Source: Halothiobacillus sp. (GTDB taxonomy: Bacteria; Pseudomonadota; Gammaproteobacteria; Halothiobacillales; Halothiobacillaceae). Taken from it: DNA of 64,000 nucleotides. The stretch is taken from NCBI GenBank assembly GCA_016278265.1, contig JADQCE010000003.1, forward strand, positions 310,001-374,000. Direction: 5' to 3'. The notes under the pieces were generated by a model, which searched no databases, had not been told where the DNA came from, and worked only from the letters and a program-made list of their open reading frames with translations. Shown here one piece after another: positions 49,963-59,268 of this stretch (within the stretch, counting starts at the first letter, position 1; each line of letters starts with the position of its first letter). The translations under genes and the position numbers were made by a program.

Positions 49963-50819
49963 CGGATCGTGTACCCCCGACGGGGGATTCAGCGGCTGGC
50001 GAGATTCGTGGTGTGGATGCCGCACTGCTCGCCGAGGTGCGGGCGATTGCCGCGGCGGCCGGAGAGGCCATCATGGCGGTCTACCAGCAGGATTTCGCCG
50101 TCGAGCGCAAGGCGGATGCCTCGCCGGTGACCGAGGCCGACCTGGTGGCCAACCACCTGATCGCCGAGCGTTTGGCCGCCCTCGGCGAGGGTTGGCCGAT
50201 CATTACCGAAGAGGGGCGAGCCCCGGCCTGGCGCGAACGGCGCGAGTGGCCCCGCTACTGGCTGGTCGACCCGCTCGACGGCACCCGCGAGTTCGTCAAG
50301 CGCAACGGTGAATTCTCCGTCAATATCGCGCTGATCGATGACGGTATCCCGGTGCTGGGTGTCGTGCTCGCCCCGGCGATCGACCTCGAGTACGCGGCGA
50401 TTCGCGGTCAGGGCGCCTGGCGCTATCACGACGAGCCTGGCCCGATTCAGGTACGCGCCCCCGCCGATCCACCCACCTTGGCCCTGTCGCGTTCGCATGC
50501 CAGCCGACGTGAAATGCAGCTGATCGACACCTTCTCCCGGCCGGGCGCGGAGGCCAGCGTGGTGCGTTGTGGCAGTTCACTGAAGACCTGCCTGGTGGCC
50601 GAGGGCAAGGCCGATCTCTATCCGCGCCTGGGGCCGACCTCGGAATGGGATACCGCCGCCTCGCAATGCGTGCTGGAAGCGGCCGGCGGCCACCTGACCG
50701 ATCTCTCGGGCCGCCCGCTGCGCTACAACACCCGCGAATCGCTGCTCAACCCGATGTTCGTGGCCCACAACGGCCTGAGTCTTGATTTCGACCGGTTGCA
50801 CGAGATCGCCGCGCTCTGA
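49959..50819 (+). CDS. cysQ: 3'(2'),5'-bisphosphate nucleotidase
   Basis: Hydrolyses PAP from sulfate assimilation to AMP. The 286-residue inositol-monophosphatase-fold enzyme has metal-site motifs PVTEADLVAN, ITEEGR, WLVDPLDGTREF and the C-terminal EWDTAASQCVLEAAGG. The ATG at 49959 forms an ATGA with the nudE stop, after an AGGGAAGAG site. Confidence 0.94.
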   Translation: MTDRVPPTGDSAAGEIRGVDAALLAEVRAIAAAAGEAIMAVYQQDFAVERKADASPVTEADLVANHLIAERLAALGEGWPIITEEGRAPAWRERREWPRYWLVDPLDGTREFVKRNGEFSVNIALIDDGIPVLGVVLAPAIDLEYAAIRGQGAWRYHDEPGPIQVRAPADPPTLALSRSHASRREMQLIDTFSRPGAEASVVRCGSSLKTCLVAEGKADLYPRLGPTSEWDTAASQCVLEAAGGHLTDLSGRPLRYNTRESLLNPMFVAHNGLSLDFDRLHEIAAL

Positions 50820-50836
50820 CGCAGACGCCGGCTGGG

Positions 50837-50871
50837 GTAAGGCCTCGCTCGTGCCGTGCGCCGGGCCTTAC
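50837..50871. terminator. weak hairpin between convergent cysQ and ycgL
   Basis: GTAAGGCC (50837-50844) and GGCCTTAC (50864-50871) can pair around a 19-nt loop; there is no T run. It overlaps the ycgL stop codon. Confidence 0.3.
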
Positions 50872-51164
50872 TCGGGTTGCGGCTTGCCGGCGCGGATGCC
50901 GGCCTTGAGGTTGTCCCAGTGGGCCCAGTTCTCGGCGCTCGGCGGCATCTGAAGATGAAAGCCCAGCTTTTCGATATGGTCGCGCACGATCGTGCTATCG
51001 GTGCGCGCCAACGGCCGGTCTTCCGATAGATCCAGCGCCATGACGAACTCGAGCTCACCCAGGCGCTCGCGCACCATTTGATCGAGTTCGTCCATGTCCT
51101 GTCCCTCGCGCACGAACAGGTACATGTCGGGGTTCTTGCGACTCTTGAAGATATGCGCCTGCAT
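50868..51164 (-). CDS. ycgL: YcgL-domain protein
   Basis: The 98-residue cytoplasmic protein has the YcgL signature: an N-terminal YKSxKxxDxYL-like stretch (IFKSRKNPDMYLFV), LGELEFVMALDLSEDRPLA and a C-terminal GFHLQMPP. Function is unknown. In many Gammaproteobacteria it is next to rnd; here rnd is about 21 kb away. The MITE-like element lies only 24 nt upstream of its start. Confidence 0.9.
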   Translation of the reverse strand: MQAHIFKSRKNPDMYLFVREGQDMDELDQMVRERLGELEFVMALDLSEDRPLARTDSTIVRDHIEKLGFHLQMPPSAENWAHWDNLKAGIRAGKPQPE

Positions 51165-51188
51165 GACGGGCCTGACCTGCCTGATTCA

Positions 51189-51458
51189 GGGAATCTCTGC
51201 ACGAATAGTAATACTGCTCTGCGCGCCTTGAGCCGGGCAGATGCAAGGCGACCGTCTGCCGCGGAAGAGTATTCTCTTTCCAAGGACGGCAACGCAGCAG
51301 ATGTCCGGCTCAAGGCGCGCCCTGCGGGGCTTGCCGAGTCGCCCGCCCTCGGCGTTGCGCTGTCTTGACGTGGCCGCCGGCACGCCGGCTACACCGCGCC
51401 TTGATGGCGAACGACTCGGCAAGCCAGAGCGGCATTACTATTCGTGCAGAGGTTCCCC
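51189..51458. mobile_element. MITE-like non-coding element with nested inverted repeats
   Basis: Ends at about 51189-51221 and 51425-51458 are inverted repeats. Both contain CTCTGCACGAATAGTAAT, with few mismatches over about 33 bp. Inside, 51221-51236 (GCGCGCCTTGAGCCGG) pairs perfectly with 51305-51320, and 51328-51341 pairs perfectly with 51412-51425. There is no convincing gene. The ends resemble IS5-group termini (a GA-rich start followed by CTYTGCAC), from memory. I could not define a target duplication. Confidence 0.6.
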
Positions 51459-51521
51459 AATGAATGGGTGGGCGATTGTCGCAGATTCCGCGCCCTCCGG
51501 GCAGTCGTGCCCTTGCCGTGG

Positions 51522-52169
51522 CTATCGGTAGCCCGGGAATCCCCCGGGATAGCGGCCGGAGTAGCCGGGCTCCTTGATCGGCCGACCATCGCTGGAATAC
51601 GGATCGCGCGACGGACGATCGCCATCGGGCCGACGGTGGTGGGGCGGTGGCCTGTGGTTCGGGAAGGGCCGCCCGCTGTCGAACCAGAGCGAGAAGCCGT
51701 CATCGCCCAGGCGCATCCCACCGTGCGCCGGATCGCGGTAGCGATCGTAGGGTGGCAAGTGCTCGCCCCGCGGGTAGTAGGGGGTGTAGCGGCGCTCGTC
51801 GCGCCACGGAGCGACCACGACCACCTCCGGGTTGGACAGGCGGCGCTCAAGGGCGCGCCGCTCGGCCTCTTCGCGTGCCTGCTGCTCGGCCTCGAGTCGC
51901 TCATCGTATTCCCGTGCCAGCCGGTTGATGCCTTCACGGGCCGCCTCGCCACCACTGCCAGCCTCCGGCGCGGTGATGGTCTGGATCTCCATCTTGCCGT
52001 TGCAGGGTTCATCGGAATAGACGATGCGCCCGTCGGAGTGGATGCACTTGTAGACGGTTTCGGATTCCTGCGCGCTGGCTGTCCCGGCCGCCCCCAGGGT
52101 GAGGGCCAGGGCCAGGTTGGCTATGCCGATGGCGGCCGGCAGTCGTAATGAGGTGTGCAACCGGATCAT
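51522..52169 (-). CDS. exported DUF4124 protein
   Basis: The 215-residue protein has a signal peptide (about 1-33, ending GTASA-QE) and a short DUF4124 domain with two Cys (VYKCIHSDGRIVYSDEPCNGK). A coiled-coil Glu/Arg segment and a Pro/Gly/Tyr/Arg-rich C-terminus follow. The family is periplasmic and uncharacterised. The chosen ATG at 52169 starts the signal peptide; the frame runs further upstream. It follows hrpA by 95 nt. Confidence 0.82.
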   Translation of the reverse strand: MIRLHTSLRLPAAIGIANLALALTLGAAGTASAQESETVYKCIHSDGRIVYSDEPCNGKMEIQTITAPEAGSGGEAAREGINRLAREYDERLEAEQQAREEAERRALERRLSNPEVVVVAPWRDERRYTPYYPRGEHLPPYDRYRDPAHGGMRLGDDGFSLWFDSGRPFPNHRPPPHHRRPDGDRPSRDPYSSDGRPIKEPGYSGRYPGGFPGYR

Positions 52170-52264
52170 CCTGCTCGCGCCCCGTGTGGTTGTCTTCAAG
52201 CTCGTTATCCCTAACGGGTATAGACCAGTTTGTCGCGGTCCGGTTTCGACTTCGCCCGGTCGGG

Positions 52265-55200
52265 TCATTGACCCGAGAGGGCCACCTCGACGTCCTTGGC
52301 CTTTGGTGCGCCCTTGCCGGCCAGCTCCTGGGTAAAGACGTCCAGCCGATGGCCCTCAAGGAGGTCGAGCAGCGCCTCGCGTCGTTGCCAGTCGACCAGA
52401 TCCGGGCGGCCCTTCATCAGTCGGTTGCGCACCTGCTCGGCGAGCGGGGCGAACGCCACCCGTAGCATGCGATCGCGCTCCGGCTGACGCTCGGTCTTTT
52501 CCAGGCGCTTCTCGGCGCCCTCGAGATAGCGCGGCAAGGCGGCCAGTCGTTCCTCGCTCGCCAGCCAGATTAGGCCGGGGTGGACCAGCAGGTCGATCTG
52601 GTCGCCGATTTCCTTGGCCGCCTCGATCACCGACAACGGCAGCCGCCCGCTCAGCTGGCGGCGCAGGCGATGCTGGTGCTCGAGGATGGCCCTGATCCGC
52701 TGGGCGAGCGCCATGGCACGGCGCGGCAGCTCGCCGTCGAGACGGGCAAGGCATGCACGGAAGGTGTCGGGGTCGCGAATCGGGGGCTCGCCGGCGACGG
52801 CCAGCTCCCATGCCGCGCGGAAGATCAGCTCCTGGTCGAAGGCGCGATCGGCTCGCTGAGAGGCTCGCATCCCCTCGGCGGGAATCGGCCGCGGGGACTT
52901 CAACCGGCTGTAGTGCAGACGCACCGTGTCCAATGAGCGGTCGCCGCGCAGGTCGGATTCGGCCTGGCGGACCATCTGGGCGCGGGCCAGCAACATCAAA
53001 CGGACGACACCGGCCTCATGGACCCGGCGCGCGCGCTCGGGGTCGTCGATCAGTTCGATCGCGACGTGATCACCGTGGTCCACCAGGGCCGGGTGCGCTT
53101 CGACCTGCGCGCCTCCACTCTCCACCGTGAGTTTTTCTGGCAGCTCGTCGAAATCCCACTCGGTCGCCTGATGGTCTTCCAGGCGGTGCTTGCTGCGCTG
53201 GTTGAATGCCTCTTGGGCGCGTTGGGCCTGCCGACCACGCAGGGCGTTGATGTCGCGGTCGGCGTCGATCGGCTCGCCGTCCTCGTCGACGGCGACAAAA
53301 CGCATGCGCAGATGCACGGGCAGCTTTTGCTCGTCGAACAGGGCCGGGTCGACCTCGTGGCCGGTCATGCGGCGCAGTTCGTCGGCCACGGCCTGCGAGA
53401 GCGACATGTCGGTGTCGGTGATCCGATCCTCGACCGCCTCGGCGAAGCTCGGGGCCGGGACGAAATGGCGGCGCTCGGCCTTGGGCAGTGCCCGGATCAT
53501 TGCCTCGATCTTCTCGCGGCGCAGCCCCGGCACCAAGTGTGTCGTCGGCGGCGTCTCGATGCGGTTGAGCAGGGCGAGCGGGACGTGCAGGCTCACGCCG
53601 TCGTCCGGCTCGCCGGGGGCGAAGTGATAGGCAAGCTTCAATCGGTAGCGCCCCGCCTGCCAGTGATCGGGCAGTTCGGACAGGCGGCGGTCGTCGGGCT
53701 CGGTGGCCAACAGGTCGTCGCGGGTCAGTTCGAGGCTCGCCGCCGCGGCGCGGTCGTCCTTGATCCAGTGATTGAGCTTGCGCGCGTCGGTGACGTCGGC
53801 CGGGATCCGTGCCTGGTAGAAGTCGTAGAGCACTTGGTCATCGACCAGGAAGGCCGGTCGACGCAGCTTGGCCTCGAGCGTGCGGATCTCCTCGATCAAC
53901 TCCTGGTTGTGTTGCCAGAACGGCTGGGCCGATTCGAAATCCCCCTCGACCAGGGCCCGGCGGATAAAGACGTCCCGGGCGGCGACCGGGTCGATGGCGC
54001 CGAAGTCGACCCGGCGCTTGGTCACGATCGGCAGGCCGAACAGCCGCACGGTCTCGAAGGCCGTCACTCGGCCGGATTTCGCGTCCCAGGTGGGCTCGTT
54101 GTGCTCGTGGGTGACCAGGTGGCCGGCCATCGGTTCGAGCCAGCGCGGATTGATGGGGGCGTTCATTCGCGCGAACACCTTGGAGGTCTCGACGATCTCG
54201 GCGGCGACCATCCACTTGGGCTGTGCCTTGACGGTCACCGAGCCGGGGAACAGGTAGAAACGGCGGTTGTGTGCGCCCAGGTACACGGTGGGCGTACGGC
54301 GCTTCTTGCCGCGATGATCGCCGGCGGCCTGCTGGTAGCTCTTCGGGGGAGCGGGGTCCCGCATCCCGACGTGGTCGAGCAGCCCGGCCAGTGCCGATTG
54401 ATGCAGTTGGTCGACGCGGCCGGCCAGCTCGGCGGGCAGTTTCTGCTTCTCGCCTTCGTCGGGTTTGTCCGGCATGACGATCGGCTCGAACGCCGGCAGG
54501 CGGATGCGGAACATCTCGTCGACCGACTGGCGCAGCTGGCCGACCAGGTCATGCCACTCGGTCAGGCGGTTGGCGTTCAGGTATCGCTTGATCGCCCACT
54601 GGCGCGCCTGGCGGCGGCTCTTGTGGCGGCTCACCTCGTGCCAGGCCGACCAGAGCGCGAGCGCACTGGCGAAGTCCGAATCGGCCAGGGCGAACTCGCG
54701 ATGGGCGGCATCGGCCGCGCCCCGTGCCTCGCTCGGCCGTTCGCGCGGGTCCTGCAGGGCGAGGAAGGCGGCGACCACCAGCATGTCCTCGGTGGCCCGG
54801 TCGCCATGCTCGCGGGCCGCCACGATCATCCGTCCCAAGGTTGGGTCGATCGGCAGGCGCGAGAGTCGCCGACCGATCTCGGTCAGATGGCCGTGCTCAT
54901 CGAGCGCGTGCAGCTCGAACAGGTGCTTGCGGGCCGAGGCCAGCTGGCGGGGTTCGGGCGGCTCGATGAAGGGGAAGTCCTCGGCGCGGCCGAGCTTGAG
55001 CGAGTCGAGTTGCAGCAGTACCGAGGCGAGGTTGCTGCGCAGGATCTCCGGGTCGGTGAAAGCGGGCCGGCCGTCGAAGTCTTCCTCGTCAAACAGGCGG
55101 ATGCACACGCCCGGGGCGATCCGCCCGCAGCGCCCGGCGCGCTGGTTGGCCGAGGCCTGCGAGATCGCCTCGACGCCGAGCTTCTGCAGGCGGGCGCGCG

Positions 55201-56386
55201 GGTGGTAGCGGCTGATCCGCGCCACGCCCGAATCGATCACGTAGTGGATGCCCGGCACCGTCAGCGAGGTCTCGGCGACGTTGGTGGACAGGACGATGCG
55301 TCGGCCGGCGTGCGGGGCGAACACGCGCTGCTGGTCGGCCGCCGACAATCGTGCGTACAGCGGCAGGATCTCGGTGTTCCTCAGGCCGTGGCGCGAGAGC
55401 TGGCGCTCGGTCTCGCGGATCTCGCGCTCGCCGGGCAGGAACACCAGGATGTCGCCCGGACCCTCGTGAACGAGCTCGTCGACCGCGTGCATCACGCCGC
55501 GGGCGATGGTCGAGCCGAGTTCCTCGTCGCGGTTGGCCTCGGGCGGGCGATAGCGCACCTCGACCGGGTAGCCACGCCCGCTGACCGAGATGATGGGCGG
55601 GCGATCGCCGCCCTCCTGGGGCCCTTTCTGAGTGAAATGCTCGGCAAAACGCTCCGGATCGATGGTCGCCGAAGTGATGATCAGCCGGAAGTCCGGCCGG
55701 CGCTTGATCAGGCGTTTCATCACACCGAGCAGGAAATCGATGTTGAGGCTGCGCTCGTGTGCTTCGTCGATGATCAGCGCGTCGTAGCGCAACAGATCGC
55801 GGTCGTGTTGCAGCTCGGCGAGCAGCAGGCCGTCGGTCATCACCGCCACGCGGCTGTTGGGGCGCGTCTGGTCGGAAAAGCGCACCTTGTAGCCCACGGC
55901 CGTGCGCCCGTCGCCGGCTCCATCGTCGCCACGTACGCCCTCGTCGAGTTCCTCGGCCAGCCGGTGGGCGACGTTGCGCGCCGCGATCCGCCGCGGCTGG
56001 GTGTGGCCGATCAGGCCGCGGCGGCCATAGCCGAGCTCGAGCAGCATCTTCGGGATCTGGGTGGTCTTACCCGAGCCGGTCTCGCCGGCGATGATGGTCA
56101 CCGGGTGACTCTGGATGGCCTCGATGATCTCCTGGCGTGCCCCGGATACTGGCAGGCTGTCGGGGTAGGCGATGTCGATCGCCAGGGCATCGCGCGCGGC
56201 CACCTCGTCGGCCGCCGCCGTCGCCCGGTCGAGCAATCGGTGCAGGGCGTCCTCGTCGGGCGTGCGTTCATCGAGCCGGCGCAATTGCCGGTCGATCTGT
56301 GGCAGATGACGCAGGGCCAGGTGATCGCGATTGGCGTTGATATACGCGAGAATGCTCGCCGGGTCGGCGCTGTCGGGATGGCTCAT
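52265..56386 (-). CDS. hrpA: ATP-dependent RNA helicase HrpA
   Basis: DEAH-box helicase acting on mRNA and stalled ribosomes. It is 1373 residues long, near the 1300 of E. coli HrpA. Motifs are GETGSGKTTQIPK (I), TQPRRIAARNVA (Ia), IIDEAHERSLN (II, DEAH), ITSATID (III) and QRAGRCGR (VI), followed by the HA2/OB-fold region and a long C-terminal DUF3418-type domain. I chose the ATG at 56386; other starts lie within 90 nt. The complementary strand is open for over 4 kb but is not coding. Confidence 0.95.
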   Translation of the reverse strand: MSHPDSADPASILAYINANRDHLALRHLPQIDRQLRRLDERTPDEDALHRLLDRATAAADEVAARDALAIDIAYPDSLPVSGARQEIIEAIQSHPVTIIAGETGSGKTTQIPKMLLELGYGRRGLIGHTQPRRIAARNVAHRLAEELDEGVRGDDGAGDGRTAVGYKVRFSDQTRPNSRVAVMTDGLLLAELQHDRDLLRYDALIIDEAHERSLNIDFLLGVMKRLIKRRPDFRLIITSATIDPERFAEHFTQKGPQEGGDRPPIISVSGRGYPVEVRYRPPEANRDEELGSTIARGVMHAVDELVHEGPGDILVFLPGEREIRETERQLSRHGLRNTEILPLYARLSAADQQRVFAPHAGRRIVLSTNVAETSLTVPGIHYVIDSGVARISRYHPRARLQKLGVEAISQASANQRAGRCGRIAPGVCIRLFDEEDFDGRPAFTDPEILRSNLASVLLQLDSLKLGRAEDFPFIEPPEPRQLASARKHLFELHALDEHGHLTEIGRRLSRLPIDPTLGRMIVAAREHGDRATEDMLVVAAFLALQDPRERPSEARGAADAAHREFALADSDFASALALWSAWHEVSRHKSRRQARQWAIKRYLNANRLTEWHDLVGQLRQSVDEMFRIRLPAFEPIVMPDKPDEGEKQKLPAELAGRVDQLHQSALAGLLDHVGMRDPAPPKSYQQAAGDHRGKKRRTPTVYLGAHNRRFYLFPGSVTVKAQPKWMVAAEIVETSKVFARMNAPINPRWLEPMAGHLVTHEHNEPTWDAKSGRVTAFETVRLFGLPIVTKRRVDFGAIDPVAARDVFIRRALVEGDFESAQPFWQHNQELIEEIRTLEAKLRRPAFLVDDQVLYDFYQARIPADVTDARKLNHWIKDDRAAAASLELTRDDLLATEPDDRRLSELPDHWQAGRYRLKLAYHFAPGEPDDGVSLHVPLALLNRIETPPTTHLVPGLRREKIEAMIRALPKAERRHFVPAPSFAEAVEDRITDTDMSLSQAVADELRRMTGHEVDPALFDEQKLPVHLRMRFVAVDEDGEPIDADRDINALRGRQAQRAQEAFNQRSKHRLEDHQATEWDFDELPEKLTVESGGAQVEAHPALVDHGDHVAIELIDDPERARRVHEAGVVRLMLLARAQMVRQAESDLRGDRSLDTVRLHYSRLKSPRPIPAEGMRASQRADRAFDQELIFRAAWELAVAGEPPIRDPDTFRACLARLDGELPRRAMALAQRIRAILEHQHRLRRQLSGRLPLSVIEAAKEIGDQIDLLVHPGLIWLASEERLAALPRYLEGAEKRLEKTERQPERDRMLRVAFAPLAEQVRNRLMKGRPDLVDWQRREALLDLLEGHRLDVFTQELAGKGAPKAKDVEVALSGQ

Positions 56387-56494
56387 GCGACCCATTGTAC
56401 GAGATGCCGTCGACCGGATCGTCACACAGATGGACAGGCTGGTTGGCCGCTCGATGGCCCGCGGCCGAACACGCACTCAATCAGAGGTTTCCAC

Positions 56495-57190
56495 ATGCCG
56501 GAAAACGTCAGTTTCTTCGCCGCCATGGCCGTCGGCTTCTTTGGCGGTGTGCATTGCGTGGGCATGTGCGGTGGGATCGTCGGGGCGCTGACCTTCGGCC
56601 TGCCCGCGGAGAAGCGTGAACGCGCCTCGCGGCTGTTCCCCTACCTGCTCGCCTACAACCTCGCCCGGATCACCTCTTACACCGTCGCCGGGGCGATTGC
56701 CGGCACCATCGGGTTGCTGGGGTTGTCGCTGGTGCCGATGCAGCAGGCCCAGCTGGTGCTGCTGGGCATTGCCGGCCTGTTCATGGTGATGATGGGGTTG
56801 TACGTGGGCGGCTGGTGGTTCGGGCTGACACGGGTCGAACGGTTCGGCTCACGCCTGTGGCGCTTTATCGAGCCGGTTGGTCGCCGCCTGATGCCGGTAA
56901 ACACACCCGCCCAGGCGTTTGGCCTGGGATTGGTGTGGGGATGGTTGCCCTGCGGGCTGGTCTACAGCGTGTTGATCTGGGCGCTGTCGGCTGGCGGGCC
57001 GCTAGCCGGGGCATTGCTCATGCTTGGGTTCGGGCTAGGCACGTTGCCGAATCTGCTCGCGATGGGCGCGTTCGCCGGGCAGCTGTCGGCCTTCGTGCGC
57101 CGCCCTTGGGTGCGCCGGATTGCCGGGGGCATGGTGATCGCCTTCGGTGTCTACCAGTTACTGCTGGCCGGGGCACGCCTGGCCGGTTGA
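56495..57190 (+). CDS. TauE/SafE-type (DsbD_2-like) membrane exporter
   Basis: The 231-residue inner-membrane protein has six helices. Its N-terminal motif FFGGVHCVGMCGGIVGALTFG, with two Cys, is characteristic of the PF13386 branch, often called sulfite exporter TauE/SafE and frequently linked to metal or cytochrome-oxidase assembly genes. No cco gene is adjacent, so the substrate is open. A CAGAGG site precedes the ATG. It is divergent from hrpA. Confidence 0.82.
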   Translation: MPENVSFFAAMAVGFFGGVHCVGMCGGIVGALTFGLPAEKRERASRLFPYLLAYNLARITSYTVAGAIAGTIGLLGLSLVPMQQAQLVLLGIAGLFMVMMGLYVGGWWFGLTRVERFGSRLWRFIEPVGRRLMPVNTPAQAFGLGLVWGWLPCGLVYSVLIWALSAGGPLAGALLMLGFGLGTLPNLLAMGAFAGQLSAFVRRPWVRRIAGGMVIAFGVYQLLLAGARLAG

Positions 57191-57194
57191 TTGC

Positions 57195-57473
57195 CTAGCC
57201 GGTTATAACGAACTTCTCCAACCCCTCGGGCGGCTCCTCGCGCACCGCGATTTGCTCGACACGTGCTTGCGGCGAGCCGTCGCGCAGCTTATTCAGCATG
57301 GTCGTCACCGACGCCGGTTCGCCTTCGAATACCGCCTCGACCCGGCCGTCGTCGAGATTGCGGACCCAGCCGGTCAGTCCTAGCGCCTGCGCCTGCTGCC
57401 GGGTGAAATCGCGGAAGAACACGCCCTGCACGCGCCCGCTGACATGCACGTGTCGCCGGATGGAGTCTGCCAT
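57195..57473 (-). CDS. acyP: acylphosphatase
   Basis: Small enzyme cleaving acyl phosphates, 92 residues. The active-site loop GRVQGVFFRDFTR (catalytic Arg) and Asn in VRNLDDGRVEAVFEG are intact. I chose the ATG at 57473, 9 nt after a GAGG site, over the neighbouring ATG at 57479. It is convergent with the exporter gene, with a 4-nt gap. Confidence 0.93.
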   Translation of the reverse strand: MADSIRRHVHVSGRVQGVFFRDFTRQQAQALGLTGWVRNLDDGRVEAVFEGEPASVTTMLNKLRDGSPQARVEQIAVREEPPEGLEKFVITG

Positions 57474-57496
57474 GGTCATTTCCCTCGGATCTGGAT

Positions 57497-58546
57497 TCAG
57501 TCGGGCCCTCGCGCCTTGGCCGTCTGTGAGCCGTGCTTCACGCGAGCCGCCTCGGGCACCTCCAAGTGAAGCAGGGTCCCCGGCCCGGTGCCCTCGCGCA
57601 CGATGTACAACTGGCTGGCGTCGCGGCCGAAGGCGATGCCTTCCCACTGATCGATACGCGGCAGCGAGCGCGACGCGACCGGTCGGCGAATGGCCTCGCT
57701 CCAGCGTTCACCCGCATCGCGGCGGAAAAAATACAGCGACGAGTAGGTCAGTACCGCCAGCAGGCGGCCATCGGGCGAAAGAGCCATGCCGGTGGGCAGG
57801 CTGGTCTGGCGGCCGGTCAACGGCGAGAGCAGCCAGTTGATCGGATCGGTGGGTACCAGGCCGCCCATCGGCCCGAGCAGACGGGCTTCTCGCACCTCCG
57901 CGCTGGCAAGGCGCTCGCGCGGACTACCCTCGTCGGGAAACGGTTGGCGTGCCGACAGCGGCAGGGCGAATAGACGCGGCGGGTCCTCACGCTTGGTCAG
58001 CACCAGGACCTGGCTGCCATGTGGATCGACGACCATGGCCTCGGTGTCGGCCGGGCCGTCCGGGTAGCTAAAGCGCAGCAGATGGGTCGGCGTGGTGGTA
58101 AGGGTTTTGGCCGATGGGGGGGGGTCCCCCGGCTCGTCGATGAACCACAGCACGTAGTCCGGCCAGCTGTCGCGGTTGTCCCCGGTGTCGGCGACCACCA
58201 GGCCGTGCGAGCCATCGATTTGGACGCTTTCGATCGCTTCCCAGTCGCGCTGGGTGACCCCGTCGAGTTCCAGGCTCAAAAGCCAACGCCCTTCGTGGTC
58301 GATGCCGTGCACGAGCGGGGTGACGCGCTGCATGGAGCCGGGGTCGTTGATGTTGTCGTTGTGCGTCCAGAGCAACGCGGCATGCTGACCCGACTGCGCC
58401 AGCCCGGAGGCCTCGTCGATGGCGCTTGGCAACTCGTGCTCCGCCGGGGCGGGTGGGGCGGCCCACAGGGGAGTGCCGGCGCCCCCCGTCAGCAGGAGGA
58501 GCAGCCCGAGTGGCCAGCGGTGAGAGTCACGTTCGATAAGGGCCAT
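57497..58546 (-). CDS. exported beta-propeller-like protein of unknown function
   Basis: The 349-residue protein has a signal peptide (about 1-36, ending PLWAA-PP). A blade-like repetitive fold follows, with motifs ASGLAQSGQHAALLWTHND, VVADTGDNRD, DTEAMVVDPHGSQVLVLTKRE and GMALSPDGRLLAVLTYSS. These resemble the SdiA-regulated or phytase-like esterase propellers, but I cannot name the family. It is likely periplasmic and lies 23 nt before acyP. Confidence 0.72.
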   Translation of the reverse strand: MALIERDSHRWPLGLLLLLTGGAGTPLWAAPPAPAEHELPSAIDEASGLAQSGQHAALLWTHNDNINDPGSMQRVTPLVHGIDHEGRWLLSLELDGVTQRDWEAIESVQIDGSHGLVVADTGDNRDSWPDYVLWFIDEPGDPPPSAKTLTTTPTHLLRFSYPDGPADTEAMVVDPHGSQVLVLTKREDPPRLFALPLSARQPFPDEGSPRERLASAEVREARLLGPMGGLVPTDPINWLLSPLTGRQTSLPTGMALSPDGRLLAVLTYSSLYFFRRDAGERWSEAIRRPVASRSLPRIDQWEGIAFGRDASQLYIVREGTGPGTLLHLEVPEAARVKHGSQTAKARGPD

Positions 58547-58700
58547 GGTCAGCGACGGGGTGAGCAGACATGGGAACGCCCCGACACACTCGGGCATCCC
58601 GGTGCGGCGGGGCGTGCTTCTGGACCGGCCGTCGGCCGGATCGATTCAAATGGGATCCTCGCACGGGGCCGAGGTTCCCCGGGTGCCGCGGATGCGGCGA

Positions 58701-58916
58701 TCAGACTGGGCCGTCTCCGGACTTGTCGGGACCTGCGCCACGCGTGTCGAACCCGATCAGCTTGTAGACCGGGCAGAAATTGATCAGGCCGGTGGCGAGC
58801 GGAATGATGCCGATGTAGCCCCACCAGCCGATCACGTCGAACAGCGCCAATGCGATCAGCAAGACGCCGACCACGATGCGCAACCACTTGTCGATCGTTC
58901 CCATATTGGCAGTCAT
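58701..58916 (-). CDS. DUF2892 (YgaP-type) membrane protein
   Basis: The 71-residue protein has two hydrophobic helices and the family pattern MGTIDKWLRIVVGVLL ... PLATGLINFCPVYKLIG, including the conserved Cys. This domain also forms the membrane anchor of the YgaP rhodanese, so a link with sulfur transfer is possible. A strong GGAGGAAG site lies 5 nt before the ATG. Confidence 0.9.
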   Translation of the reverse strand: MTANMGTIDKWLRIVVGVLLIALALFDVIGWWGYIGIIPLATGLINFCPVYKLIGFDTRGAGPDKSGDGPV

Positions 58917-58965
58917 TACACTTCCTCCGATTACGCGTGTTGTTAAGTCCGTATCGGGAGTGTAG

Positions 58966-59268
58966 TCACTGCGGGGGGAATTTCCCGTGCTCGACGCGGT
59001 GCAGCGCGATGCGCTTCTCGAAGAAGATGCTGAAATCGGCATAATCCCAGCGCGTGATCGGTGGCGTGGGGTGTTGGCCCGTGGTCGGCACGGGGGCGTG
59101 GCGACGTTCCGGCTCACCGAAGCGCGCGATGACCTGGGCCTGGGTCAGGCCGTGGACCGAGGTCGAGCGCTCGCCGCTCTGGGCGAACGTCGGGCTGGCG
59201 GCCAGGATGCCGGCGAGCACCAGCAGGGCGGCGGCCAGCGGCCGGGCGAGATGCGTCAACGGGGTCAT
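58966..59268 (-). CDS. small exported protein, SmpA/OmlA-like region
   Basis: The 100-residue protein has a signal peptide (about 1-29, ending PTFAQ-SG). The segment HGLTQAQVIARFGEPERR is of the kind found in SmpA/BamE-like small proteins. A conserved-looking ITRWDYADFSIFFEKRIALH follows. Similar short gammaproteobacterial proteins are often named phosphodiesterase without evidence. An AAGGAG site 6 nt upstream fixes the ATG at 59268. The function is unknown. Confidence 0.72.
   Translation of the reverse strand: MTPLTHLARPLAAALLVLAGILAASPTFAQSGERSTSVHGLTQAQVIARFGEPERRHAPVPTTGQHPTPPITRWDYADFSIFFEKRIALHRVEHGKFPPQ

Noticed and set aside
51165-51521. CRISPR-like or coding interpretation of the repeat-rich gap
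   Set aside because: The repeats are inverted and nested, not direct and regularly spaced, and no frame has coding character.
53018-56494. Open frame of over 3.4 kb on the plus strand, opposite hrpA
   Set aside because: It mirrors the HrpA codons in a GC-rich gene, has no domain signature of its own, and becomes recognisable only when it enters the real exporter gene at 56495.
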